A stretch of DNA of 64,000 bases from JAJDTT01 sp965116695 (GTDB lineage: Bacteria > Acidobacteriota > UBA6911 > RPQK01 > JAJDTT01), in the NCBI GenBank assembly GCA_965116695.1, contig OZ220706.1, positions 1,922,001-1,986,000 of the forward strand, written 5' to 3'. Under the pieces are notes generated by a model. The model was not told where the DNA came from. It searched no databases and saw only the letters and a list, made by a program, of their open reading frames with translations. This document shows, in pieces, positions 19,301 through 26,889 of the stretch; positions within the stretch are counted from its first letter, which is position 1; every line of letters begins with the position of its first letter. A program made the position numbers and the translations under genes.

Positions 19301-19938
19301 AACTCAAGTCCAAGCTGGAAAAATTCGGGCCGGTCAACATGACGGCCCTGGAGCAGTACCAGGACAACGAGGAGCGGCACAGCTACCTCAGCCGGCAGCG
19401 GGAGGACCTGAAAACCTCCATCGCCGATACCACCAAGGCGATCCAGGAAATCAACCGTCACAGCCGGGCGAAGTTCAAAAAGGCCTTCGACTCCGTCAAC
19501 ACCTACTTTCATGAAACCTTCCGCCAGTTGTTCGACGGCGGAACCAGCGGCATGAAACTGATCGACGAAGAGGACCTGTTGGAGAGCGGCATCGACCTCT
19601 TTGCCCAACCGCCCGGCAAGAAGGTGCAGTACCTCTCTCAACTCTCGGGCGGAGAACAGACGCTCACCGCCATTGCTTTTCTGGTGGCTCTGTTCAGGTT
19701 CCGCCCCAGCCGGTTCTGCGTCCTGGACGAAGTCGACGCCGCTCTGGACGATACCAACGTGGAGCGATTCGTCCGCCTGATCCGGGACATGTCCCAGGAC
19801 ACCCAGTTCATCCTGGTGAGCCACAACAAGCGGACCATCGAAATGGCCGATTCACTCTACGGAGTCACGATGGAAGAACCCGGAATCTCCCAGGTGTTGG
19901 CGGTGCGCCTCACGGAAGCCAAGACCCTGGCCCGGTAG
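16339..19938 (+). CDS. smc: Chromosome segregation protein SMC
   Basis: This is a 1199-residue SMC protein of standard length. The N-terminal ATPase half has Walker A G32-PNGCGKS-39. Two long coiled coils, rich in Glu, Arg and Leu, flank a globular hinge near residues 500-660, which includes a conserved glycine-rich GTLGDLLTLE stretch. The C-terminal half has the ABC signature LSGGEQ at about 1102, Walker B RFCVLDEVDAALDD and the D-loop/His region VSHNKRTIEM. SMC dimers with ScpA/ScpB compact and segregate chromosomes. It is divergent from the S55 gene, with 94 bp between starts. ScpA and ScpB are not in the window. Confidence 0.97.
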   Translation: MPRLDSLEILGFKSFANRTRVWFEDGITIVVGPNGCGKSNLTDALSWVLGMVGAHRLRGRRMDDFIFNGTTRRRPSGMMEATLTLSRQEETTLAFNGLEADGPTVSISRRLYRSGDSAYFINGSRCRLKDVEALLERMGLGLGSYALIRQGRVERFLNAGSLDRRAIIEEAAGIGGYKARRRNAELKLEMARQNLLRIDDILSEVERQLRSLKRQAAKARRHKALKEEFRDVQQRRFSFKAHEIVVSLAEVEAAQARLGPALTEVTTEIRNRERTLQEISERMEVLENRLSQLREESTGARVELDRTRNSIRFCGQQIESTRRLLDTHGRNRDELLRSLEVGESEVRSLRAEDAALKERWPLVRSRLTRRTGAADECKARLEAAEQTVEHLRARHLELSGELTRLRNARDRAFQRVESIKTQRSRLERERASHESGMAQARDRLQKRQLTGSRRREEAGAVRNRLETNEEERRNLERELAQVRDELAEAREGWIAGRGRLQSLEELEVSHSLYSEGVGKALRHLRNSEVPVSGTLADFARISPEFENLVEQFLQQELEFVLVDSFQQAVGGVSELKALDGGRCTFLSLTANGFSEPVQNGGKQLAAEPGVVGTLGDLLTLEPPVRKAFRRVLPERADAVVVSDLDNAFALSHRYPSRTFLTVHGEALAPGGLLSVSRAGRSGGGLLSFRREKADLEKKLVRAKARVNRLTRREEELRGLVREVSRAARKFQQTLHQTEKDVLQQELEEEQARRDLEHHRRALEVLAFEETQLRKEESSEHDGAQAASRDLAGKEDLAGQFDAKLVEANELVTQARSRFSESREQLHRAATEERVIEEKARSVEDSLSRSEGRLESLALRLRETETQKADGEERLKALTLELEDLEKTFETRRAEAVRLSSAEANDRQEYEEYRDDRRSLETRLQELRQEQQQLQEEGSDKEVRRARLETHLENLARQCREDLQEPLESIMEEVTPGEDDAGVSGRYRELKSKLEKFGPVNMTALEQYQDNEERHSYLSRQREDLKTSIADTTKAIQEINRHSRAKFKKAFDSVNTYFHETFRQLFDGGTSGMKLIDEEDLLESGIDLFAQPPGKKVQYLSQLSGGEQTLTAIAFLVALFRFRPSRFCVLDEVDAALDDTNVERFVRLIRDMSQDTQFILVSHNKRTIEMADSLYGVTMEEPGISQVLAVRLTEAKTLAR

Positions 19939-20389
19939 GAGGCGGTTTTGTTACCGCCCACTGGGACAGGCGGCTTTGCTGTCGCCTACTCTTCTTGCCC
20001 GAAAGTGTACAGGGGAGTTCCGTCCCCCTAACCCCCCTGAGCGGCGGCAGGAATACCGCCGCTCCAGTCATCAAGGCCAAGCCGGCACCCAGGCTTTTGA
20101 CGTGCACCACCGCCGCCCGGGTGGTGCCCGGGGCGAGCGGTACGAAGCGAGCCCGCAAGCTCTTTTTCCCGATACAGTGCCGCCGTATCTTGGCCGCGAG
20201 CGTGTTCCGGTGCACGCCCATCAGCCGGGCCGCGGAACCGATCCTGCCGCCGGTCTCGTCCAGGGCGCGCCGGATGAAGATCTTCTCGAATTGTCCTGCC
20301 GCCTCGTGCCAGAAGATCCCTTTGGCCACGAGTTCATCGGCGATCGCTTCCAGCCTGTCCTTGATGGAGACCTGATCGCCGCCGGCCAT
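19910..20389 (-). CDS. Fis-type helix-turn-helix protein; C-terminus runs into a repeat
   Basis: The reading frame encodes 159 residues, but only about the first 73 are family-like. They contain a helical lead (KDRLEAIADELVAKGIFWHE), then F-E-K-I-F-I-R-R-A-L-D-E-T-G-G-R-I-G-S-A-A-R-L-M-G-V-H-R-N-T-L-A-A-K-I-R-R, which is the Fis/NtrC C-terminal HTH. The remaining 85 residues are translated from a dispersed repeat (19939-20066) and are low in meaning. The real protein may have ended earlier before the repeat inserted. The frame overlaps the end of smc by 29 bp, convergently. It is the last gene of the purC-PHP-cvpA operon, 62 bp after cvpA. Confidence 0.75.
   Translation of the reverse strand: MAGGDQVSIKDRLEAIADELVAKGIFWHEAAGQFEKIFIRRALDETGGRIGSAARLMGVHRNTLAAKIRRHCIGKKSLRARFVPLAPGTTRAAVVHVKSLGAGLALMTGAAVFLPPLRGVRGTELPCTLSGKKSRRQQSRLSQWAVTKPPPTGPGSWLP
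19939..20066 (-). repeat. Mosaic hairpin repeat (family B)
   Basis: Three hairpins stand in a row: GGCGG...CCGCC (19941-19958), AGGCGG...TCGCCT (19969-19988) and GCGGCGG...CCGCCGC (20041-20062). Between them is GAAAGTGTACAGGGG followed by runs of C. The same middle block occurs in reverse orientation at 63595-63637. The repeat forms the 3' end of the Fis-like reading frame. Confidence 0.7.
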
Positions 20390-20451
20390 GGTTCATTCTC
20401 TGCCCGGGCGGGCCCACTCGTTCCGCACTACACACCGGTATGGAGAGTGCC

Positions 20452-21003
20452 TCATCGTTTCTTGTCGGCGCCGCGCTGGAGCCAGTACCTGTAGATTCGC
20501 TCGTATTCCTTCTCAAACCGCTCCCGAAAGGACGGCGGAGTCGAGAGCTCCACGAGCTTCTGCGTCACGACGAGAAAATACTTGCCCGTCAACGTGCCGC
20601 TCACAAGATCGTTCCTGATCGGAAAGACGGTCAGGGCCAGAAAGATCACGGCCACGATCAACCATCCTCTGAGCAGACCAAATACTCCTCCCAGGAGACG
20701 ATCGATCCACTTCATATTCAGAGCGGAAATGAAACGGTTCAGCAAGGATGACAGAAGAGACCCGGCAATGATGCAACCCAGGAAGATGCCCATGAAGGCC
20801 AGAAGCTCCGACAGGAGCGTGCCGATCCCGATCCGTTCCAACAGCGGCGACACGGCGGCAAAGTAGTAGACAGCGAGCAGGAGTCCGGAAATCACGGCCG
20901 CCAAGGCGATCAGTTCCCGGATCAGTCCCTTCACCATGGCGGTGACGAACGAGATGGCCACGATGGCAAGAGCCAGGATGTCCAGGATCTTGAGATCACC
21001 CAT
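20452..21003 (-). CDS. cvpA: CvpA family membrane protein
   Basis: This 183-residue protein has four predicted membrane helices (about 6-32, 36-52, 64-88 and 104-130), the third with GIFLGCIIAGSLLSSLLNRF and the fourth with GGVFGLLRGWLIVAV, all CvpA features. A charged cytoplasmic tail follows. CvpA proteins often accompany purine genes, and here the gene lies between a PHP phosphatase (8-bp overlap) and purC upstream. It is needed for envelope robustness in some bacteria, but its molecular role is not known. The start overlaps the PHP gene end. Confidence 0.9.
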   Translation of the reverse strand: MGDLKILDILALAIVAISFVTAMVKGLIRELIALAAVISGLLLAVYYFAAVSPLLERIGIGTLLSELLAFMGIFLGCIIAGSLLSSLLNRFISALNMKWIDRLLGGVFGLLRGWLIVAVIFLALTVFPIRNDLVSGTLTGKYFLVVTQKLVELSTPPSFRERFEKEYERIYRYWLQRGADKKR

Positions 21004-21889
21004 GGGCCACCCTCTCGCGGCGTTCCTTCAGCCGATCCACTATGTGGGCGGGACTCCGGGGTACGTCTCCGAACGCGACCTGGGGTTTGACACGGCCGTG
21101 GAAATCGCTTCCCGAAGTGACGACCAGATCAAGCCGCCGAGCGATCTCCTCGTAGTATCGGCAAGTCTCCGCAGTATGGTAGGAGCTGAACGCCTCGACC
21201 CCCTCCAGCCCCATCTCCCTCGCGCTCCGGATCCAACGCTCGTCAACCACGCCGCTCTTCTGGCCCGGATGGGCCAGAACCGGAACTCCTCCCGCGGCCC
21301 GGACCGTCTCGATCGCTTGGGGGAGGGAAACCGTCTCTTTGGCGGCAAAAGCCGGGCCGCCCGGAAGAAAGAAAAACTTGTAGAAGTCGATCTCCGGACT
21401 GAGTTTGCTGCCGGCCGGGATCTGTCGGACCAGGGCGTGGTCGCGGTTCGATCCCTTGGAGAGGACGACCGAGGCGATGGCGGGACCGGTCCCCGCAACC
21501 GGCCCCAGAGCTTCCCGCACGTCTTCATAGGAAATGTCAAACCCGAGAGCCCGGAGCCGGCCGACGCGGGCCTCGTTCTGCCGAACCCGGCTCAGCCGGA
21601 TGCGAGCCAGCAGGTCCAGAAGCGGGCGGTCGCGCCAGTCCACGAGAGGGGCCAGCAGATGGAATCCCATCCCCTGGTGCCGGACGCTGACCTCGACGTT
21701 GGCCAGATACTCACCCGGAAAGTCCTCGGCCAGGATGAACGCCTCTTCCAGAGCAGCCACGGTGTCGTGGTCGGAGATGGAGAAGACGTCGAGGCCTACC
21801 CGCCGGGCCTCGGTGAAAATTTGCGGCACGGTCCATTCCCCGTCGCTGGAGTGATGGGAATGGATGTGAAGGTCGGCAAAAACCTTCAA
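20996..21889 (-). CDS. PHP-domain metal-dependent phosphoesterase (nucleoside bisphosphate phosphatase/RNase AM-like)
   Basis: The 297-residue protein has the PHP metal motifs: D-L-H-I-H-S-H-H-S-S-D-G (H8, H10), then ISDHDTVAAL, a middle helical insertion, PVLAHPG and the C-terminal S-G-S-D-F-H-G. This arrangement fits the YciV/TrpH group, which cleaves 3',5'-nucleoside bisphosphates or trims RNA ends. A DNA polymerase partner is absent, so a DNA-repair PHP is unlikely. The ATG overlaps the purC stop by 4 bp (ATGA), implying translational coupling with purine synthesis. Confidence 0.9.
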   Translation of the reverse strand: MKVFADLHIHSHHSSDGEWTVPQIFTEARRVGLDVFSISDHDTVAALEEAFILAEDFPGEYLANVEVSVRHQGMGFHLLAPLVDWRDRPLLDLLARIRLSRVRQNEARVGRLRALGFDISYEDVREALGPVAGTGPAIASVVLSKGSNRDHALVRQIPAGSKLSPEIDFYKFFFLPGGPAFAAKETVSLPQAIETVRAAGGVPVLAHPGQKSGVVDERWIRSAREMGLEGVEAFSSYHTAETCRYYEEIARRLDLVVTSGSDFHGRVKPQVAFGDVPRSPAHIVDRLKERRERVAHG

Positions 21890-22779
21890 TTTGTCTTCAG
21901 GTGCTCGCCGGTGAGCCGCAGATACGCCTCAAGGTAGCGATCGGAAGTCGCCGACGCGATCCCGTCCGGGAGCGTGGGACCGGGCGGCGTCTTGTCCCAA
22001 TCCAGCGTCTCCAGGTAGTCCCGGACATACTGCTTGTCGAAGGAAGGCTGAGAACCTCCCGGCTGGTACGACTCGGCCGGCCAGAAACGCGACGAATCGG
22101 GAGTCAGCACCTCGTCGATGAGAAGTAGGTCGGAACCGTCCAAGCCGAACTCGAACTTGGTGTCGCATATGATGATGCCGCGTTCCAGGGCGTAGTCCCG
22201 GGCGCGGCTGTAGATGGCGAGACTCAGATCCCGAACCCGGCAGGCCAGTTCCTCACCGATGATGCCGACGCACCTCTCGAACGTGATGTTCTCGTCGTGG
22301 CCCGTCTTGGCCTTGGTCGCCGGAGTGAAAATGGGCTCGGGGAGCTCGTCCGATTCCCCCAGGCCCGGGGGGAGGGGGATGCCGCAGATGGTGCCGTCGA
22401 CCTGGTACTCCTTCCAGCCCGATCCCGCCATGAAGCCCCGCACCACGCACTCCACCGGCAACGGATCGCACCGGCGGACCAGCATGGACCGGCCGCGGAG
22501 TTGCTCCTGGAAGGGATGCAGTTGGCGCGGAAACTCCCGGACCGAGATCGACACCATGTGATTGTCCACCAGGTCGCCCAACAACGAGAACCAGAATGCG
22601 GAAAGCTGGTTCAGGACCTTTCCCTTGTTGGGAATCACGGTGGGAAGCACCACGTCGAATGCCGATATGCGGTCGGTCGCCACCAGCAGCAGGTGGCTGT
22701 CCAAGCCGAAGATTTCGCGAACCTTGCCGCGGTTCACTTTGGTTACGCCTTTGAGATCCAGGGTCCTCATTTCAGCCAA
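21886..22779 (-). CDS. purC: Phosphoribosylaminoimidazole-succinocarboxamide synthase (SAICAR synthase)
   Basis: The enzyme joins aspartate to CAIR, using ATP, in purine synthesis. The 297-residue form starts at TTG 22777-22779, which is 8 bases after GGAGAG; the ATG three codons later and a much longer upstream form are less likely. Family blocks are clear: KVNRGKVREIF, LLLVATDRISAFDVVLP, IPNKGKVLNQLSAFWF, VECVVRGFMAGSGWKEY, F-T-P-A-T-K-A-K-T-G-H-D-E-N-I and IICDTKFEFGL. The C-terminus has S-F-D-K-Q-Y-V-R-D-Y-L, a standard end. It heads the operon purC-PHP-cvpA-Fis-like and is divergent from groES. Confidence 0.97.
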   Translation of the reverse strand: MAEMRTLDLKGVTKVNRGKVREIFGLDSHLLLVATDRISAFDVVLPTVIPNKGKVLNQLSAFWFSLLGDLVDNHMVSISVREFPRQLHPFQEQLRGRSMLVRRCDPLPVECVVRGFMAGSGWKEYQVDGTICGIPLPPGLGESDELPEPIFTPATKAKTGHDENITFERCVGIIGEELACRVRDLSLAIYSRARDYALERGIIICDTKFEFGLDGSDLLLIDEVLTPDSSRFWPAESYQPGGSQPSFDKQYVRDYLETLDWDKTPPGPTLPDGIASATSDRYLEAYLRLTGEHLKTN

Positions 22780-22982
22780 TGCCGTCTCTCCTTCAGGGGT
22801 TTGCGGCCCCGGGGGCCGCCGGTCAACAGTTGCGTTCAGGGGTCGAGGCCGGACAGGCTCTGCCTCCCCGGCGCACACATTCTAGTCACATCCCGAGACG
22901 CGTTCAAAGGGAACCTTTGCCGATCGCCACTCCGGAGAATTCTCACAACAGACCTGAGTATGACAAATTGTGGAGCGCGCTC

Positions 22983-23012
22983 TTGACCAGCGAAAGGCGT
23001 TTTTGCTATGAT
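22983..23012 (+). promoter_or_regulatory. Sigma-70 promoter of groES-groEL
   Basis: TTGACC (22983-22988) and TATGAT (23007-23012) are 18 bp apart. The CIRCE palindrome begins in the next base, so a bound HrcA repressor would cover the transcription start. Confidence 0.8.
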
Positions 23013-23039
23013 CTGGCACTCCTAGAGTGAGAGTGCCAG
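23013..23039. promoter_or_regulatory. CIRCE operator (HrcA binding site)
   Basis: CTGGCACTC (23013-23021), 9-bp spacer, GAGTGCCAG (23031-23039): an exact inverted repeat matching consensus TTAGCACTC-N9-GAGTGCTAA at 14 of 18 positions. It lies directly after the -10 element and 86 bp before groES. HrcA repression of groESL is established for this element family; hrcA itself is not in the window. Confidence 0.92.
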
Positions 23040-23124
23040 AGTAAATCCCCAAACCTCAGGGCTTCGAGTGGTTTGAGGCCCGAATTCCGAAAACAAGGAT
23101 ATACGATTCAACAGGAGGGTACGG

Positions 23125-23415
23125 ATGTCAATCAAGCCATTGCAGGACCGGATACTGATCAGGCGCATCGAGGCGGAAGAAGCGTTCCGCGGGGGCATCG
23201 TCATTCCCGATACGGCGAAGGAGAAGCCCCAGGAGGGTGAGATCGTGGCGGTTGGTGACGGAAAGGTGCTCGACAACGGCCAGCGTCAGCCCATGTCGGT
23301 CTCCGTCGGCGACCGGGTCCTTTTCGGGAAGTACGCCGGAACCGAGGTCACCCTGGACGACGAGGAATACCTGATCATGCGCGAGGACGAAGTCCTGGGC
23401 ATCCTGGAGGGCTAG
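23125..23415 (+). CDS. groES: Co-chaperonin GroES
   Basis: This is a standard 96-residue GroES. It begins MSIKPLQDRILIRRIEAEE and has the mobile loop F-R-G-G-I-V-I-P-D-T-A-K-E-K-P, then VAVGDGKVLDNG, VGDRVLFGKYAGTEV and EDEVLGILEG. It forms the heptameric lid on GroEL and is first in a two-gene heat-shock operon preceded by a promoter and CIRCE. A GGAGG site lies 7 bases before the ATG. groEL follows after 77 bp. Confidence 0.98.
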   Translation: MSIKPLQDRILIRRIEAEEAFRGGIVIPDTAKEKPQEGEIVAVGDGKVLDNGQRQPMSVSVGDRVLFGKYAGTEVTLDDEEYLIMREDEVLGILEG

Positions 23416-23492
23416 GTTGCCTGAACCGGTCTGATTCGCCGCAAACAGCAACGATCCCTATCAATTCTTAGGAAAAGAAGGAGACAAGGAAC

Positions 23493-25121
23493 ATGGCAGC
23501 AAAAGAAGTCACTCACGGCGAGGAGGCGCGACGAGCCCTGATTCGGGGTGTCAACATCCTGGCCAACGCGGTCAAGATCACATTGGGTCCCAAGGGCCGG
23601 AACGTGGTCCTGGAGAAGAAGTTCGGCTCCCCCGTCATCACCAAGGACGGTGTGACGGTCGCCAAGGAAGTCGAGCTGGAAGGGTTGGAGAAGGTCGGAG
23701 CGTCCATGCTCCGCGAGGTGGCCAGCAAGACCAGCGACGTGGCCGGCGACGGCACCACCACCGCCACCGTCCTGGCCCAGGCCATCATTCGGGAAGGCGT
23801 GAGAACGGTGGCCGCGGGCGCCAATCCCATGGCCATCAAGCGCGGCATCGATCAGGCCGTCGGCGCGGCCGTCTGGGAAATCCGGAAGCTCTCCACCGAG
23901 ATCAAGGGCGAGATGATCGCCCAGGTGGGTTCCATCTCGGCCAACAACGACGCCACCATCGGCGAGATCATCGCCGAGGCCATGAGAAAAGTGGGCAAGG
24001 ACGGCGTCATCACCGTGGAAGAGGCCAAGTCCATCGAGACCTCTCTGGAGGTGGTCGAGGGGATGCAGTTCGACCGCGGCTACCTGTCCCCCTATTTCGT
24101 GACCGACCCGGACCGGATGGAGTCCGTCCTGGACGACTGCTTCGTCCTGCTGCACGAAAAGAAGATCAGCTCCATGAAGGACCTTCTGCCCCTGCTGGAG
24201 CAGGTGGCCAAGACGGGCAAGCCCTTCATCGTGGTGGCCGAGGACGTGGAGGGCGAGGCACTGGCGACCCTGGTGGTCAACAAGCTTCGCGGCACCCTGC
24301 ACGGCTGCGCGGTCAAGGCCCCCGGCTTCGGCGACCGCCGCAAGGCCATGCTGGAGGACATCGCCATCCTCACCGGCGGCAAGGTGATCTCCGAGGATCT
24401 GGGCATCAAGCTGGAAAACGTCCGGATCGAGGACCTGGGCCGGGCCAAGAAGGTGACCGTGGACAAGGACAACACCACCATCGTGGAAGGCGCCGGAAAC
24501 CAGCCGGACATCGCCGGCCGCGTGAAGCAGATCCGCAGCCAGATCGAAGAGACCACGTCCGACTACGACCGGGAGAAGCTCCAGGAGCGCCTGGCCAAGC
24601 TGGTCGGCGGGGTCGCGGTGATCAAGGTGGGCGCCGCCACCGAAACCGAGCTCAAGGAGAAGAAGGCCCGGGTCGAGGACGCCATGCACGCCACCAAGGC
24701 GGCCGCGGAAGAGGGCATCGTCCCCGGCGGCGGAGTGGCCTTCATCCGTGCGCTCGCCGGCCTGAGGAACATGAAGCTGGCGGACCAGGACGAGCAGACC
24801 GGCGTCAACATCGTGCGCCGCGCCCTCGAAGAGCCGGTGCGCCAGATCGCCCAGAACGCGGGCCACGAAGGCGCCGTCATCGTGGGCCGGGTCCGGGAAT
24901 CGGACGAATCCAACTTCGGCTTCAACGCCGACTCGGAAGAGTTCGTCGATCTGGTCAATGCCGGCGTCATCGATCCCACCATGGTGGCGCGGACGGCGCT
25001 GCAGAACGCATCGTCCATCGCCAGCCTGCTGCTCACCACCGAGGCCCTCATCACCGAGATCCCGGAGGAGGAGAAGCCGGCTCCGCCGTCTCCGCACGGC
25101 GACATGGGCGGCATGTACTAG
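23493..25121 (+). CDS. groEL: Chaperonin GroEL
   Basis: This is a 542-residue GroEL of normal length. It carries the ATP-binding blocks ITLGPKGRNVV and DVAGDGTTTATVLAQAI, the apical-domain sequence E-G-M-Q-F-D-R-G-Y-L-S-P-Y-F, KAPGFGDRRKAMLEDIAILTGG and the intermediate-domain EEGIVPGGGVAF. The tail ends with DMGGMY, a shortened version of the usual GGM repeats. It folds proteins with GroES. Strong bias to GC-ending codons suggests high expression. A clear terminator hairpin lies 33 bp after the stop. Only one groEL copy is visible. Confidence 0.98.
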   Translation: MAAKEVTHGEEARRALIRGVNILANAVKITLGPKGRNVVLEKKFGSPVITKDGVTVAKEVELEGLEKVGASMLREVASKTSDVAGDGTTTATVLAQAIIREGVRTVAAGANPMAIKRGIDQAVGAAVWEIRKLSTEIKGEMIAQVGSISANNDATIGEIIAEAMRKVGKDGVITVEEAKSIETSLEVVEGMQFDRGYLSPYFVTDPDRMESVLDDCFVLLHEKKISSMKDLLPLLEQVAKTGKPFIVVAEDVEGEALATLVVNKLRGTLHGCAVKAPGFGDRRKAMLEDIAILTGGKVISEDLGIKLENVRIEDLGRAKKVTVDKDNTTIVEGAGNQPDIAGRVKQIRSQIEETTSDYDREKLQERLAKLVGGVAVIKVGAATETELKEKKARVEDAMHATKAAAEEGIVPGGGVAFIRALAGLRNMKLADQDEQTGVNIVRRALEEPVRQIAQNAGHEGAVIVGRVRESDESNFGFNADSEEFVDLVNAGVIDPTMVARTALQNASSIASLLLTTEALITEIPEEEKPAPPSPHGDMGGMY

Positions 25122-25154
25122 CAGCCCGCTGCAAACCAATTTGCGGATATGGGG

Positions 25155-25185
25155 AAAAGGGGTCCGGCCGGACCCCTTTTCTTTT
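25155..25185 (+). terminator. Rho-independent terminator of groESL
   Basis: A perfect 26-bp palindrome (25155-25180, AAAAGGGGTCC mirrored by GGACCCCTTTT) is followed by CTTTT. It begins 33 bp after the groEL stop and ends before the next gene's likely start at 25212. Confidence 0.9.
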
Positions 25186-25211
25186 GTCCGCCGTTCCGAC
25201 ACCATGCCGCC

Positions 25212-26837
25212 GTGGGGCAGCAACGACATCTCATCGCCTTCGTCCTGCTGGCCTTCTACCTGACCCTTTTCTTCCGGTTGGGCGATCTTCCCTTCATGGG
25301 GGCCGACGAGCCCCGCTATGCGCGCATCTCCGAAGAGATGCTCCTGGGCGGCGACTTCGTCACCCCCAGACTGGAAGGGTCTCCGTGGCTCGAGAAGCCG
25401 CCGCTTCTCTTCTGGATCCAGGCTCTCAGCTTCCGCGTCTTCGGTGTGAGCGAGGCGGCGGCGCGCCTTCCCGTGGCGCTGCTGGGCCTGCTTTGCGCGC
25501 TTGCCGCCGGAGGACTCGCCCGGCACCTGGCAGGCTTCCGCGCCGGGGTCCTGTCCATTCTCATCCTCTCCACCTCCACCCTGTTCTTCATCTTCGCCCG
25601 GGCGGGCAGCACCGACATGCCATTGACCGCATGTCTCACCGTGTCCCTGGTCTGCGGTTATCGAGCCGCCGGCAGCCGCAACCCCATCTGGGCATTGCTC
25701 TCCGGAGCCGCCCTGGGAGCGGCCGCGCTGGCCAAGGGACCCATCGCCCTGATCCTGTTCGGCGGCATCTTCACGGTCTATTTTCTCTGGGTCGAGAAGC
25801 TGGAATGGTGCTGGAGCCACCTGCTGGCCGGAACAGCGGCGTTCCTGGCGACGTCCGTTCCCTGGTACTGGAGCGTCTGGGCCGAAAACGGGTACTCCTT
25901 CTTCGTGACCTTCTGGCTCAACCACCATCTGGCGCGGATCATGTCGGATCTCCACCATCATTCACAGCCGTTCTGGTACTACCTGGCGGTCCTTGCGGTG
26001 GGATTTTTCCCCTGGGCACCCTTTCTCGCCGGCTCTTTCGCCCGCCTTTGGCGCTCGCGCGGCGGCCCCGGCCCGGATCACTCCCAAGTCTTCCTCTGGA
26101 TCTGGGCCGCGCTGCCGCTGGTCTTTTTCTCCCTCAGCGAGAGCAAGTTGCCCGGCTACATCCTGCCGGTCGTTCCGGCACTGGCGCTGCTGGTGGCCCG
26201 GGAGTGGGACCGGGACCCGGCCGGTGAGACGGCGCCGGCAAGATCACTCCGGATCCAGTGGCTGGTCCTCCAAGGGCTGGCGCTCCTGATGGCGGCAGCC
26301 ATCGTTTATATGAGCCGGACCTTCTACGACTCCGCCGCGGGCATCTGGGTGGCGCTGCCATTGGCGGCGGCCGTCCTCTGGGGAACCCGCGAGTCACGCT
26401 CCGGACGGCCGGAGCGGGCCTTTCTCTCGCTGGTCGGCGGAATAGTGCTGGCGGCGGCGGCCGCCTTCTCGTTGCTGGGACCGGTGGTGGAGCACTACCA
26501 TTCGGCGCGGAGTCTGGCCCGGGCGTCCCAGCCCCTGATCAGCGAGGACCGCCCCCTGGTCCTCTACCGCTATTTCCATCACACGGCGCTCTACTACACC
26601 GGCTACCAGGCGACGCGGGAGGAGGTCCCGAGTCTGGCGCACCTGCGCCAATACTCGTCCCAACACCCGCAGGCCGACTACTATCTGCTCACCAAGGAGT
26701 CGGGATGGAGGGACCTGGCGGCCCTGGAGGGAAGCCAGTCGCTGCTTGAGGAGGGAAATCTCCGCCTGGTTCGGCTGCCCGGGGAGTCTTTGCTCGGGGA
26801 ACCACCCGTCTCTCCGGCACCGGAGGGCGAACTCTGA
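25212..26837 (+). CDS. ArnT-like glycosyltransferase (GT39/GT83 family)
   Basis: This 541-residue polytopic membrane protein starts at GTG 25212. A longer frame reaches back to 25149, but that would place the N-terminus inside the groEL terminator, so it was rejected. It has the first-loop motif A-D-E-P-R-Y-A-R-I-S-E-E-M of lipid-linked sugar transferases, then TPRLEGSPWLEKPPLLFW, about 12 hydrophobic helices, and a soluble C-terminal domain. These enzymes move a sugar from undecaprenyl- or dolichyl-phosphate to lipid A or protein. Substrate cannot be told from sequence. It stands between the groESL terminator and cysS. Confidence 0.88.
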   Translation: MGQQRHLIAFVLLAFYLTLFFRLGDLPFMGADEPRYARISEEMLLGGDFVTPRLEGSPWLEKPPLLFWIQALSFRVFGVSEAAARLPVALLGLLCALAAGGLARHLAGFRAGVLSILILSTSTLFFIFARAGSTDMPLTACLTVSLVCGYRAAGSRNPIWALLSGAALGAAALAKGPIALILFGGIFTVYFLWVEKLEWCWSHLLAGTAAFLATSVPWYWSVWAENGYSFFVTFWLNHHLARIMSDLHHHSQPFWYYLAVLAVGFFPWAPFLAGSFARLWRSRGGPGPDHSQVFLWIWAALPLVFFSLSESKLPGYILPVVPALALLVAREWDRDPAGETAPARSLRIQWLVLQGLALLMAAAIVYMSRTFYDSAAGIWVALPLAAAVLWGTRESRSGRPERAFLSLVGGIVLAAAAAFSLLGPVVEHYHSARSLARASQPLISEDRPLVLYRYFHHTALYYTGYQATREEVPSLAHLRQYSSQHPQADYYLLTKESGWRDLAALEGSQSLLEEGNLRLVRLPGESLLGEPPVSPAPEGEL

Positions 26838-26889
26838 GCGTCGTTGCCTCGCTCACGGTGTTCGAATAATATCTCGCTGCAATTTTCCC

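Noticed and set aside
25149..25211. Upstream extension of the glycosyltransferase
   Set aside because: It would begin inside the groEL terminator hairpin; GTG 25212 gives the usual start.
23412..25961. A long minus-strand open frame (849 residues) across groEL
   Set aside because: It is antisense to an intact groEL, has no family-like motifs, and arises from high-GC third positions.
26746..26889. 48-residue N-terminal extension of cysS
   Set aside because: Overlaps the preceding gene in another frame and lacks homology to cysS.
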